Shown one piece after another: positions 19,228 to 28,263 of a DNA stretch of 64,000 nucleotides. The notes below the pieces were generated by a model. The model was given only the letters and a program-made list of their open reading frames with translations, searched no databases and was not told the origin of the DNA. The DNA is taken from the NCBI GenBank assembly GCA_022486815.1, contig JAKVJW010000009.1, positions 1-64,000 on the forward strand, read 5' to 3'. The stretch is from Prevotella sp. GTDB taxonomy: Bacteria; Bacteroidota; Bacteroidia; Bacteroidales; Bacteroidaceae. Each line of letters starts with the position of its first letter. The stretch's first letter is position 1. Both the position numbers and the translations under genes were made by a program.

Positions 19228-19929
19228 ATGAGAAAATTGACGATGATTCTAATGGTATTTGTTGTAGGGACAATACCATTCTTATTTACGAGCTGTGATA
19301 ACAGCGATGATGGTGTTTGCTATTATAATCCGTGGGATGCTGGTTTCAATTGGAATAATCCATGGTGGTATCATTATAATAATGGTGATTATGACTGGAA
19401 TAATTACTATGATAATGGGCGTGAGGATCAGGATAATCATATCCTGGCTGAGGCTCAGGTGTTGAATGGTGAATGGAGTGGAGTCATGCAGTATGTTTCT
19501 GCTAAATCGAAAACGACCACAAAATTCAATTGTGATATGACTTTCACTCAGTATAATCTGAATTCCATAAATGGGACGGGCATTGAAGTGGATGCTTCAG
19601 GAGACGAGTCTCAGACTTTGCATTTTAGATGGTACATTGATGAAGGGAACGGTGATATCTATATCAAATATGATAGTGGGACTACTTTCGTCATGGATGC
19701 ACAGTCCAGCCAGAGAGGTTTCAGCCTGCGTGAGGGTGACTATTTTGATGGTTACATGATCGGTTCAAACACCAATGACATGGCTTATATCCAACTGGAC
19801 CGTGTTACTGTGAATAATGCAATTGCTGCCGATGTATCTCGGGCTGCGGCTAGTCAGCATCGTTTCTTCGGTTCAACGAATTTGATCAAACCGAAAATGA
19901 ATGCGCCTTCTAAACTCATTAAGAGATAG
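19228..19929 (+). CDS. Lipoprotein with Asn/Trp/Tyr/Asp-rich N-terminus
   Basis: A 233-residue predicted lipoprotein with lipobox FTSC, the cysteine near residue 23. Just after the anchor comes a striking segment built from Trp, Tyr, Asn, Asp and Gly (residues about 32-72). A beta-rich domain follows (LNGEWSGVMQYVSAKSK, then FNCDMTFTQYN), resembling the lipocalin-like folds common in Bacteroidetes lipoproteins. The C-terminus is basic. I start at ATG 19228 rather than a TTG three codons upstream. No function can be named. Confidence 0.7.
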   Translation: MRKLTMILMVFVVGTIPFLFTSCDNSDDGVCYYNPWDAGFNWNNPWWYHYNNGDYDWNNYYDNGREDQDNHILAEAQVLNGEWSGVMQYVSAKSKTTTKFNCDMTFTQYNLNSINGTGIEVDASGDESQTLHFRWYIDEGNGDIYIKYDSGTTFVMDAQSSQRGFSLREGDYFDGYMIGSNTNDMAYIQLDRVTVNNAIAADVSRAAASQHRFFGSTNLIKPKMNAPSKLIKR

Positions 19930-19945
19930 GGATAGGACATAGAAT

Positions 19946-19991
19946 GAACGAAGAAGCCGTGTAAGTGATTACCTACACGGCTTCTTCGTTC
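19946..19991. terminator. Strong bidirectional terminator
   Basis: A perfect 18-bp inverted repeat (arm GAACGAAGAAGCCGTGTA) with a 10-nt loop, lying between the convergent lipoprotein and nuclease genes. Confidence 0.8.
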
Positions 19992-20022
19992 TATCGTACG
20001 TTTTTTCTCGAGTATCAGAATC

Positions 20023-20952
20023 CTAATGGAATCCCCATGCTCTCTTTACATTATCGATATTCAGATCTTCCACTTCTTTTTCTGTTTTATCAGGAAGATT
20101 GCAGAAGAAATCGAGTCCGGTCTTTTCCTGTAAGGTTTGAATATTTACGATATAAGGTCTCAGATCCTGGCTTTTTGTCGTATTATTGGCATTCTCAAAC
20201 CAGAAGCCGATAGCTTTGTAGCCGTCTTTGTTCTTCATCAGTACTGCACTGAAGAAATGCTTGGGTACGACAAGACCGTTATTCCCTAAGGTGTAGTTTC
20301 CGTCACTGATCGTACCTCCTTTGCAGACAAACAGTGTATCTGTAGTAGAAGAATTGTCAGCGATCCAATCACGGAGTTGGTTTTCCATTACTTCCCAGAT
20401 TCCGGCATTGAAAGCATGGAGTTGTGCAGACATGTTGGACAGGAAAAAGGTCTGGTAGTTTGCTGTTGTCGAATACATACGATCTGCCGATGGGCACAAG
20501 TGTCCGTGGTCATATCCCGATCCACGGTACGGATCAATGCTCCATCTGTATTTGGGCAGAATATCCGGGTCTTGCGGATACTGGTCTTCCCAGTTTTCCG
20601 GACTGTATCGGCTGACGCCGGGTGTATGCTGTACATTATTGGCATACATTTCGTAGCAGGTAAACAGATTAGCTTTCTTCTTCTTGTCCCAGGCTAATGA
20701 GTAGTTGACATCTTTTTTGTTACTTCCCAGTTCCGGAGCGTAATGGACGACGATGGTATCGTTACTTGCTGTATAGACCCTGGGAAATTCAAGGCGTTTG
20801 ATTTCTGAGGCCATGCCGGAAGTTACAACATTCTTATTTGTGTTTTCTGAAAGCCCCTGATTCTCATTGTCGCCATTGTTACTGCTACATGCTGTAAAAG
20901 TAAAAATGAAGAAAGTAAGGGAAGACAGATAAGTGATTCTAAATGAATTCAT
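20023..20952 (-). CDS. DNA/RNA non-specific endonuclease lipoprotein
   Basis: A 309-residue NUC-family (NucA-like, beta-beta-alpha-metal) nuclease. The signal peptide ends in lipobox FTAC with Cys22, so the enzyme should be lipid-anchored in the envelope or on the surface. The catalytic block is GYDHGHLCPSADR, with DHGH at residues 148-151 in place of the classical DRGH. The general-base His151 is kept, as is the downstream metal asparagine region (SNMSAQ, then FNAGIWEVMENQ). It lies just downstream of the OB-lipoprotein/TonB-receptor operon on the same strand, with rpmE2 between. Confidence 0.88.
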   Translation of the reverse strand: MNSFRITYLSSLTFFIFTFTACSSNNGDNENQGLSENTNKNVVTSGMASEIKRLEFPRVYTASNDTIVVHYAPELGSNKKDVNYSLAWDKKKKANLFTCYEMYANNVQHTPGVSRYSPENWEDQYPQDPDILPKYRWSIDPYRGSGYDHGHLCPSADRMYSTTANYQTFFLSNMSAQLHAFNAGIWEVMENQLRDWIADNSSTTDTLFVCKGGTISDGNYTLGNNGLVVPKHFFSAVLMKNKDGYKAIGFWFENANNTTKSQDLRPYIVNIQTLQEKTGLDFFCNLPDKTEKEVEDLNIDNVKRAWGFH

Positions 20953-20993
20953 ATTGTGAAAGATTGATAATGGACAGGCTTTGTAAAAGAAAA

Positions 20994-21033
20994 AGTGTAG
21001 ACTGACGTATATGCAACTACGTCAGACTACACT
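20994..21033 (-). terminator. Terminator after rpmE2
   Basis: An inverted repeat of 16-bp arms (AGTGTAGACTGACGTA) with a single mismatch and an 8-nt loop, directly after the L31 gene. On the minus strand it is followed by a T-rich tract. Confidence 0.75.
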
Positions 21034-21067
21034 TTATATTTCCTGTGTATAGGATTGAATATATAGA

Positions 21068-21319
21068 TTATTTCTTCAACTTGCCGTAACGGTTCATGAA
21101 GCGGTCTACACGACCAGCACTATCAACCAGCTTGTTCTTACCAGTAAAGAATGGGTGAGAAGTACTTGAAATTTCAACCTTAACCACTGGGTAAGTCTCT
21201 CCTTCAAATTCTACTGTTTCTGTCGTCTTGCATGTAGAACGTGTAAGGAACATATCGCCGTTAGACATATCCTTGAATACGACGGGGCGATAGTCTTTTG
21301 GATGAATACCTTTTTTCAT
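21068..21319 (-). CDS. rpmE2: 50S ribosomal protein L31 type B
   Basis: An 83-residue ribosomal protein. Start [15 protein letters not shown] and the block [24 protein letters not shown] are diagnostic. It lacks the CxxC zinc cysteines of the zinc-binding form (only one cysteine, in STCKTT), so it is the zinc-independent C-minus type. A terminator hairpin follows, so it should be expressed apart from the nuclease downstream. Confidence 0.96.
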   Translation of the reverse strand: MKKGIHPKDYRPVVFKDMSNGDMFLTRSTCKTTETVEFEGETYPVVKVEISSTSHPFFTGKNKLVDSAGRVDRFMNRYGKLKK

Positions 21320-21418
21320 TTTAATCTAAATATTTAATTATCAATAATTTCTTCTCGATTTAACAGGGAGCAAAGGTACTAATAATTTTGTTCTTTGCCA
21401 AATATTTAATGAAGTTTT

Positions 21419-22735
21419 TTATTTTGCGTAAGTGATAGTGATCGACTTGATACGAAGCTGGACTCCACCACTTGCAGCAGTGTAATCATTGACGATAGTG
21501 ATGGTAGAAGCACTCAGGCCGCTGAATATTGCTTGTGTGTCACTCGCTTTGTTGATGGCTACTTTCGTGTCACCGCTCATGGCATAGGCTTCATCATTAC
21601 CATTATAGAGTGTTCCTTTATAACCGTCGGTGGTGGTTATGGATACCTTTACGATAGTCTTATTCGTGGCAGTAATTATCAGCGTGTTCTTTGCATACAT
21701 TCTGACAGCTGCATAGCTTCCGGCATAATATTTAGGATCACTCGTACCTTCAGCTTTGGCAAAGGCCAGTGTCGTTCCATCAGAAAGAGTTGCTGTTTCT
21801 GCAACACCTTTATCCGTAAAGCCCATGTCTGTGGCAGCCTCTGTAATACTTTCGCCTTCTTCCGTGCTGCCACCAGTTGTACTTCCGTTCAGAGTAACCA
21901 ATTGGCTCCCTGATTTAACCTCTGGTGTTTTTTGGTTAAAGGATGTCAGAACGCCCAGAATGACAACCTTGTCACCAACTTTGATCTGGCTTTCAGAAGT
22001 AAATTTGGCTCCTGCAAGGTAATAACCGCGATAAACCTCCAGTTGGCCGGTTGCTGTACCGTCATCGGAGACATAATAGGTGGCGTTGCCATATTTTGTA
22101 TCAACACTACTGATCTTGGAGATAGTACCGGAAATATATACTTTGTCTTCCGTATAAGTTCCGGCAGCGATGATACTCTGTGCCTTAGCAATATTGAAAG
22201 GTGAAGTTTCTGTTCCATCTCCTGATGGCTCGGTCGGATTTCCTGATGAACCACTGGTCTTTCCATTTATGGAATAGACAGAGTTGCCGATAGTAAACTC
22301 ATTGGTACCATTGTAGTTGGTGAGTTTTCCACTAACGACGACTGTATCACCTTCCTGAATCTGGTCGTCAGCCGTAAATTTAGCACCGTTAAAATAAAAA
22401 CCGCGGTAAACTTTCAATTTGTCACTCACTTTCTTGTCATCTGAGATGTCATAGGTAGCATTGCCAAAAGAGAGATCTATATTCGGCGTGCCGACGATGA
22501 CACCTTTGACATAGACGGTTTTGTCCAACCCTTCTCCGGTAGTGATATAATTCAGGGCAGCAGCTACATTAAATGGATCATCCTGAGTACCCGTTCCACT
22601 TGGATTAGGTGGTGTTACATGGGTCGTATCATTGCCGGCGGTCGGCAGGTTATAGGGTGCAGGGACATCCTCGCAACCAGTAAAAGTCATGGCTGTCATA
22701 GCCAGAACAAACAATGAATAGATTAACTTTTTCAT
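21419..22735 (-). CDS. Lipoprotein with two tandem OB-like repeats
   Basis: A 438-residue lipoprotein (lipobox FTGC, Cys21). Two homologous repeats occupy about residues 47-158 and 171-285. Each has DPFNVAAA/SPFNIAKA, then VYVKGVI/VYISGTI, GNATYDISDD/GNATYYVSDD, LKVYRGFY/LEVYRGYY, and a GDTVVVSG/GDKVVILG strand. This is the pattern of the OB-fold nucleic-acid-binding-like domains of Bacteroidetes surface proteins. A third, different beta-rich domain fills about 300-438. It follows the DUF5689 gene in one operon. Confidence 0.82.
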   Translation of the reverse strand: MKKLIYSLFVLAMTAMTFTGCEDVPAPYNLPTAGNDTTHVTPPNPSGTGTQDDPFNVAAALNYITTGEGLDKTVYVKGVIVGTPNIDLSFGNATYDISDDKKVSDKLKVYRGFYFNGAKFTADDQIQEGDTVVVSGKLTNYNGTNEFTIGNSVYSINGKTSGSSGNPTEPSGDGTETSPFNIAKAQSIIAAGTYTEDKVYISGTISKISSVDTKYGNATYYVSDDGTATGQLEVYRGYYLAGAKFTSESQIKVGDKVVILGVLTSFNQKTPEVKSGSQLVTLNGSTTGGSTEEGESITEAATDMGFTDKGVAETATLSDGTTLAFAKAEGTSDPKYYAGSYAAVRMYAKNTLIITATNKTIVKVSITTTDGYKGTLYNGNDEAYAMSGDTKVAINKASDTQAIFSGLSASTITIVNDYTAASGGVQLRIKSITITYAK

Positions 22736-22774
22736 GTTTATATTAATTTGTAGTTTTCGTATCGTGAAATCGAG

Positions 22775-23653
22775 TTATTTAGCGGGAGTTATATCATCAG
22801 TAGAACGAAGCAGTATCTGCCATGTGTTCCTGAAACGGGTGAAGATACCGGTGATATCTACTTTCCCGGTCGGCATGATTGCATTGGCAAAATCAGCGTA
22901 AGTACTTGTACGCAGGACCAGATTCTGACTGCTATATCCCTGGAAAGGCCTGTTGGCACAGTTGGATGTGAGTTGTACGCTGCCGTCATTAGGAGCATAG
23001 ACTGCTTTTCCGTCTGCATCAGCCAGGGTTACATTGTGGATAGTCATCAACTTACCGCTGTTATCCTTCAGATAGGTCAGATCTTTTACTTTGCTTCCAT
23101 CGAAGTCTTCTGCCAGCTTGCTCGCCTTTGAAGGATCGACAGTATTGATTAACTTCACATGGCTTTCCCATGTGTAACGGTCCATACGGCCGATAGATTT
23201 TGATCCGTTGGTGGTGTTCACATAGATACCGCCAACTTCGCATTGCTCACCGTACCCACCGATATAAAGACCTTTGAGATTAACGAGTATCTCTTGTCCT
23301 ACAGGCAGATAACCGTGCAGGCCACCTGCTCCGATGCTGACCAGTAAAGCTCCGGTAGAGTCCTGGAGGGAGATCTCCTGATAGATATTACCTTGCTCAT
23401 CATTGCCGGTAACAATACCTTTGATCTGAACATCCTCATTTATCTGAGTATAGTTGCTTTGACTGATTACCGAACTGTATTTGTCCTTCAGTTTCTTGAT
23501 CGTGGTTACCTGAGTTTCCTGGATGGCATTATTGCCATAAGGCAGATTGCTCTGATCCAGTTGGGGAGCAGCATAGTCTGAGCCCATGCATGAAGTGATG
23601 AGACCTGTGATGCACAGGATTAGAGCATATTTAATAGTTTGGATTACTTTCAT
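22775..23653 (-). CDS. DUF5689 family lipoprotein
   Basis: A 292-residue lipoprotein (lipobox ITSC, Cys22). The central region (IKGIVTGNDEQGNIYQEISL, then GQEILVNLKGLYIGGYGE) matches DUF5689, an OB-like domain found in Bacteroidetes lipoproteins that accompany TonB receptors. The ligand is not established. It starts 11 bp after the receptor gene and lies 39 bp before the tandem OB lipoprotein, so the three are one transcription unit. Confidence 0.85.
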   Translation of the reverse strand: MKVIQTIKYALILCITGLITSCMGSDYAAPQLDQSNLPYGNNAIQETQVTTIKKLKDKYSSVISQSNYTQINEDVQIKGIVTGNDEQGNIYQEISLQDSTGALLVSIGAGGLHGYLPVGQEILVNLKGLYIGGYGEQCEVGGIYVNTTNGSKSIGRMDRYTWESHVKLINTVDPSKASKLAEDFDGSKVKDLTYLKDNSGKLMTIHNVTLADADGKAVYAPNDGSVQLTSNCANRPFQGYSSQNLVLRTSTYADFANAIMPTGKVDITGIFTRFRNTWQILLRSTDDITPAK

Positions 23654-23664
23654 GACTTTTTACT

Positions 23665-26235
23665 TTAGAATCTATAGGATATTTGAAACATTCCGTTCGT
23701 TCCATAGACATAGAATTTCTTCGGGTTTTTGGAGAACTTATAGACACGTTGCTTGCTCAGTGTACCTGTACTTTGGTCAACCGTATAGTCACTCCGGCTT
23801 TGTTCATAGCCACCGCTCACGATGTGTTGGTTATTGAGAATATTCGTTATCCTCAGATTGAAGTTCAGTTGTCCGTGCTTTAAGTACAGACTTTTACCGA
23901 TACTGCCATCGACCATCCAACCGCCATGACCTTTAGCCTGGCCCGGTACGATCAGGTTACCTTGATTATCCACGCTTCCCATGGTGGTCAGTGTACCCTG
24001 ATAGCGGAAGGAAGGGGAATAGCTTAAATAAATGCGGTCGTAATAATTGGCTGCCACATCAACAAACCAGCCTCCTGAATGGAAGTTGATCCCTGCACTG
24101 GCTGCCGTAAGAGGCGTTCCGCTTTCATGCATGTTCTTGTTCATCACGATGTCATGAGTGATCACGGCAGAGTTGGAATTCATATAGTTGACGCTGGCAT
24201 TGTTCACATTGCGGGCATCACTCATTGTTCCCAAAGTCTTTACGTCAAGGAAAGACGTAAGTTTGAAGTCCATACCGGCTTCTACGCCATAGTATTTCTT
24301 CTTCATACCGGTCATGCTCACATAGGTGAAGGCATTGGCGTCATCAAAATAGAAGTTCTGCCATTCTGTGACATGGTCCAGATAACTGAAATAGGCGTTT
24401 ACGTTAGCATGCAGCCATGCATTCTGGTACTGGTAATCAAATTCACTGCTGAACACATGCTCATCATGAAGATTCAGCACAAAGTCATTGTTCATTTCGG
24501 GAGAGATGAATGCCGTATTAGCTGTAGGTGGGCACCATTCATAACCGACTCCGATCTTGAATACATGGCCACGACCAGCATCCAGAGAAAGACTTCCCTT
24601 AGCACCGCCTTCGCCGAACTTAGCACGGCCACTCTTGCCATAGGAGTTTTCAGGGAACATACCATTCTGCATGAAACCCTTACGACGCATTTGAGTCTGA
24701 CCGATCTTTGCAGCAAGCATGATGTGAAAACGGTCAATGGTATTGCTGTAGTTACCCCATAGAAGTCCTTTTTGCACGAGGAGGTTATAATCGTAACCGA
24801 ATTTGTCACCTTCTTTTATAACCTTTCCTTTACCATCGGCTCCCTGAGTCCTGAGATCATACTGGACTCTTGGGTCTGTGACAGGATAAGAACCTACAGC
24901 ATAAGTGTTGATATTATGAAATTCACTTGCACCCAGCAGATCGTTCATTGTCAAATAATGGCGACCACTGTTTTCTGCCAGTGTCAGTCCGGTGTGAATG
25001 GTTCCTCCCTGATGGAGTTTTGCAGTCAGAGTCGGGTTGATATTCAATGTAAGCGCATTATTGTGCTTTGCCTGAACGAAATAGATTGCGTCATTGCCAG
25101 TAGCAGCAGCCTGCCGGTTAGCAAAATAGAGTTGGTCCCAGTTGATCTGCCTGTTAGCCTTGCTGGCCTTCCAATATTTATAAGAGCTCTGCCACTCATC
25201 ATAAGAAGTCTCATCGTTGCTCTGGACAATACCGGATTGGTCGTCCCATACATCATAGTAACTGCTTGGAAGGTTTTTCCAGTAGTCAGGCTGTGGATTT
25301 TCACTATTACTGTATTCGAGTTTCGTACTTTTGTAGATACTGTATCTGCCGAAGACAGATGTAGTCAACTTCAAATCGTTGTTGATATTCCAATCCCAGG
25401 TCAGCACTCCGGAGGGTGCAAAATCATGTACTACGCGAGAATTACGCTTGTGACCATTCTGGTATCCCCAGTAAGGATTATAGTAATAGTCATTGGCCAG
25501 CCAGTAGGCTTCATCCGTGGAAGCTCCTTGAGTAGAGCGCTCTGTAGGATTCCCCCAGGTAGTGAAGGAAAGACTGCTTCCTGTGTTCCATTTCTTTTCT
25601 ACACCCAGAAAATAGGAGAGGGCATTGTAGAAAGTCCCTTCTACATAACCGTGATTAGCCCATCGATAGGTCAGTCCGGTCGAGAAAGCCCAGCCTTTGG
25701 AGTTAAAGCCCGAAGAGTAGGTGTACATTCCCCGTAAGGTGTAGTTGCTGTTCGTTGCACCTATGGAAGCATAGTTCCCGGCTCCTTGATTACCTGCGCG
25801 GAAGTCATAATTATTACTTCCGGCCATGCTCGGCATGGAGAAATTATTGCTTTCAAAAGGCAGGGCGAAATCGGTAGAACGGGTGAAGCGGTTGAGTCCT
25901 CCAACATTGGAGTAACGGAATTGACCGGATTCCATATCGTTCATCGGTGCGCCGTTGATGTAAATGTTATTATACTTCTGTGAGTAAGCACGATAACGGA
26001 AACGTACCGGTGAAAAGAGATAACCCACTTCTGAAGCATATTCGTTATTATTGGAGCCGAGGATAGTTACATTCTGTGACATGTCATCATCTTCTCCTAA
26101 CTGCGCTTCAGTGAAGGTAAAAGCATTCTCGTCTATCGGAGTTGTTGTGTTCTGGCCCGTTTTTGAATTCTGGGCCATAAGCATAGAACTGTAGAAAGAG
26201 AGTGCGATTACTGCAATTTTTACCTGATTGTGCAT
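23665..26235 (-). CDS. TonB-dependent receptor-like outer-membrane barrel
   Basis: An 856-residue outer-membrane protein. The signal peptide cleaves near SMLMAQ. A compact plug-like region follows (VTILGSNNNEYASEVGYLFSP, then YINGAPMNDMESGQF), and a large beta-barrel rich in aromatic alternation ends in FQISYRF, with the terminal Phe typical of outer-membrane proteins. It lacks the carboxypeptidase-like extension of SusC proteins and shows no obvious TonB box. It heads an operon with two OB-like lipoproteins and is divergent from a secreted phosphodiesterase-type nuclease. Confidence 0.85.
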   Translation of the reverse strand: MHNQVKIAVIALSFYSSMLMAQNSKTGQNTTTPIDENAFTFTEAQLGEDDDMSQNVTILGSNNNEYASEVGYLFSPVRFRYRAYSQKYNNIYINGAPMNDMESGQFRYSNVGGLNRFTRSTDFALPFESNNFSMPSMAGSNNYDFRAGNQGAGNYASIGATNSNYTLRGMYTYSSGFNSKGWAFSTGLTYRWANHGYVEGTFYNALSYFLGVEKKWNTGSSLSFTTWGNPTERSTQGASTDEAYWLANDYYYNPYWGYQNGHKRNSRVVHDFAPSGVLTWDWNINNDLKLTTSVFGRYSIYKSTKLEYSNSENPQPDYWKNLPSSYYDVWDDQSGIVQSNDETSYDEWQSSYKYWKASKANRQINWDQLYFANRQAAATGNDAIYFVQAKHNNALTLNINPTLTAKLHQGGTIHTGLTLAENSGRHYLTMNDLLGASEFHNINTYAVGSYPVTDPRVQYDLRTQGADGKGKVIKEGDKFGYDYNLLVQKGLLWGNYSNTIDRFHIMLAAKIGQTQMRRKGFMQNGMFPENSYGKSGRAKFGEGGAKGSLSLDAGRGHVFKIGVGYEWCPPTANTAFISPEMNNDFVLNLHDEHVFSSEFDYQYQNAWLHANVNAYFSYLDHVTEWQNFYFDDANAFTYVSMTGMKKKYYGVEAGMDFKLTSFLDVKTLGTMSDARNVNNASVNYMNSNSAVITHDIVMNKNMHESGTPLTAASAGINFHSGGWFVDVAANYYDRIYLSYSPSFRYQGTLTTMGSVDNQGNLIVPGQAKGHGGWMVDGSIGKSLYLKHGQLNFNLRITNILNNQHIVSGGYEQSRSDYTVDQSTGTLSKQRVYKFSKNPKKFYVYGTNGMFQISYRF

Positions 26236-26269
26236 GTAATGTAGTTTAATAAAAATTATATCTTATTTG

Positions 26270-26277
26270 CAAAGTAA
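26270..26277 (-). promoter_or_regulatory. Possible -7 box for the receptor operon
   Basis: TTACTTTG on the minus strand matches the TAnnTTTG consensus except at position 2, 35 bp upstream of the receptor ATG. Confidence 0.4.
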
Positions 26278-26316
26278 CAAAATAATTGTTGAATAATAAA
26301 GTTTTTTTCATTAATA

Positions 26317-26348
26317 TTTCATGAAATTTCGATTAAATTTTCATGAAA
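26317..26348. promoter_or_regulatory. Twin palindromic operator candidate
   Basis: Two copies of the perfect dyad TTTCATGAAA (26317-26326 and 26339-26348) start exactly 22 bp apart, between the divergent receptor and nuclease promoters. Spacing of two helical turns puts both dyads on one DNA face, as expected for a dimeric regulator acting on both units. Inference only. Confidence 0.45.
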
Positions 26349-26374
26349 TATGTTTGTAATTCGGGAGAATTTAC

Positions 26375-26382
26375 GATATTTG
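26375..26382 (+). promoter_or_regulatory. Possible -7 box for the secreted phosphatase/nuclease
   Basis: GATATTTG is one base off TAnnTTTG. If used, the leader would be about 130 nt long. Confidence 0.35.
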
Positions 26383-26517
26383 CAATGCAATAATTAAGGT
26401 AATTGTCATTGGTAAAATGATATTTTGACAAAAAGCAGGGGATAATGATAATGGTCTTACATTATGATTTGTTCATTAGGTATTTAGCATCTGAAAAAAT
26501 ATAATATAGAAGAAAAT

Positions 26518-27567
26518 ATGAAAAAGCAACTATTGTTTCTTGTAGTACTGTTGCAGGTCAGTCTGACCATTTCTGCTCAGAAGAGGTATGCCTGTTATGC
26601 TGTCGGGTTCTATAATCAGGAAAATCTTTTCGATACTTGTCATGATGCGGGTAAGAATGATTATGAATTCCTGCCAAATGGGAGTGCCCACTGGGACAAA
26701 CTCCGGTATACGCATAAGATCCATAACATGGCGCGTGCTTTGGCAGATATAGGTACGGATGTACTTCCTGGCGTAGGTTGTGCGATGATCGGTATGGCTG
26801 AGGTAGAAAATGACAATGTCCTCAACGATCTGATTGCCCAACCTCCTTTGAAGGCTCGTGGTTATCGCTATATCCATATAGAAGGGCCTGACCGCCGAGG
26901 TATAGATTGTGCTCTGCTTTATAATCCCGCTCTTTACTCGATTAAAAATGTCAAATTGATTCAATATCATCAGGAATTGGCTAAGGACAGTGCGTTCAAG
27001 ACCCGTGGCTTCCTGACTATCAGTGGTGTCCTGGCTGATGAGCATGTTTCTGTTATCGTTTGTCATTGGCCGAGCCGCTTCTCCGGCAGTTTCTATCGTG
27101 AAAGTGCCGGACGCCAGGTGAAGGTCATCAAGGACTCTCTGTTGAGAGATGATCCGCACTGCAAGGTAATCGTAATGGGGGATATGAATGATGATCCGAC
27201 CAATGCCAGTATGTATAAATACTTGGGCGCAAAGCCTGAAATCGATCAGGTGGGACCGGATGAAATGTATAATCCTTGGTATAATATACTGGCAAAAGAT
27301 GGAAAGGGAACTTTGAGTTATAAGGGCTCATGGGATCTCTTCGATCAGATCGTGATGACACCTAATCTGCTGAATAAGAAAGGACAGCGCGACTATTCAA
27401 CTTTGAAATTCTGGAAAAATGAGATTGCCATACGTGATTATCTCGTCCAGCAGTCCGGACCTTATAAGGGTACACCGAAGCGTACGACGGCAGGCGGTGT
27501 GTGGCTGGACGGCTATAGCGACCATTTTCCGGTCGTGGCTTATTTCCTGAAAGAGAAGAGTAACTGA
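26518..27567 (+). CDS. Secreted endonuclease/exonuclease/phosphatase family protein
   Basis: A 349-residue EEP-fold phosphodiesterase with a signal peptide cleaved after TISA near residue 20. The catalytic set is complete: Asn36 in FYNQENLF, Glu95 in GMAEVEND, RGIDCALLY, CHWPSR, the DMN site in MGDMNDDPTN, and the terminal SDHFPVV. Family members cut DNA, RNA or phosphoester lipids. Divergence from the OB-lipoprotein/TonB-receptor operon, with a shared operator candidate, points to extracellular nucleic acid as substrate. That is inference. Confidence 0.88.
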   Translation: MKKQLLFLVVLLQVSLTISAQKRYACYAVGFYNQENLFDTCHDAGKNDYEFLPNGSAHWDKLRYTHKIHNMARALADIGTDVLPGVGCAMIGMAEVENDNVLNDLIAQPPLKARGYRYIHIEGPDRRGIDCALLYNPALYSIKNVKLIQYHQELAKDSAFKTRGFLTISGVLADEHVSVIVCHWPSRFSGSFYRESAGRQVKVIKDSLLRDDPHCKVIVMGDMNDDPTNASMYKYLGAKPEIDQVGPDEMYNPWYNILAKDGKGTLSYKGSWDLFDQIVMTPNLLNKKGQRDYSTLKFWKNEIAIRDYLVQQSGPYKGTPKRTTAGGVWLDGYSDHFPVVAYFLKEKSN

Positions 27568-27607
27568 TACAGGGCCGATGAATCCTATGAAATTTCAAGG
27601 AGGAGTG

Positions 27608-28231
27608 ATGAACTGTACAGGGGAGATAGATAATAAGGAGGACGGAACGGAAGAACCGGAAATAGAGTCGCATCCTTTTGAGCCTTGGCTGCCTGAAGGT
27701 GCACGCCTGTTGATGCTGGGAACTTTTCCGCCTGCTCCTAAGCGCTGGTGTATGCCTTGGTACTATCCTAATTTCCAAAATGACATGTGGCGCATCTTCG
27801 GCATTCTGTTTTTCAAGGATAAGGAACATTTTATCGTTCCTGACGAGAAGCGGTTTGATCTTCCTGCGATACAGGATTTTCTGAGGTTGCATCATATCGC
27901 CATCTTTGATACTGCTTTGCGGATACGCCGGATGAAAGGTACGGCTTCTGACAAGGATCTCGAGATCGTGGAACCGACGGATTTAGATGGCTTGCTCCGC
28001 GCCTTGCCCCAATGTCGCGGCGTGCTTACGGCGGGGCAGTTGGCTACGAAGGTGTTTACGGATCACTATGGTATCAATGCCAGGCACTTGAAGATGGGAG
28101 ACTATATGGAATTTTCTTTTGAAGGAAGAACACTTCGACTTTACCGGATGCCGAGTAGCAGTCGTGCTTATCCGATGGCGGTAGAGAGAAAAGCAGTTTA
28201 TTACAAGAGGATGTTCGATGATCTGCTTTAG
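27608..28231 (+). CDS. Uracil-DNA glycosylase-superfamily protein
   Basis: A 207-residue soluble protein. LLMLGTFPPAP is the catalytic-loop motif of the TDG/MUG-like branch of the UDG superfamily, and the C-terminal MPSSSRAYPM resembles the DNA-intercalation loop. It probably excises damaged or mispaired bases. I start at ATG 27608, which follows AAGGAGG at normal spacing; ATGs at 27578 and 27587 are also possible. It is 40 bp after the EEP gene and 32 bp before udk. Confidence 0.72.
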   Translation: MNCTGEIDNKEDGTEEPEIESHPFEPWLPEGARLLMLGTFPPAPKRWCMPWYYPNFQNDMWRIFGILFFKDKEHFIVPDEKRFDLPAIQDFLRLHHIAIFDTALRIRRMKGTASDKDLEIVEPTDLDGLLRALPQCRGVLTAGQLATKVFTDHYGINARHLKMGDYMEFSFEGRTLRLYRMPSSSRAYPMAVERKAVYYKRMFDDLL

Positions 28232-28263
28232 GAGGAATAGAAATTAATGTAAAAGAATAGATA

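Noticed and set aside
24772..25737. Long plus-strand frame (321 codons) inside the TonB-type receptor gene
   Set aside because: It lies wholly antisense to the receptor, with no recognisable domains; typical shadow frame.
23665..26235. SusC-type transporter with SusD partner
   Set aside because: The receptor lacks the N-terminal carboxypeptidase-like extension, and the neighbouring lipoproteins are OB-like, not SusD-like TPR proteins.
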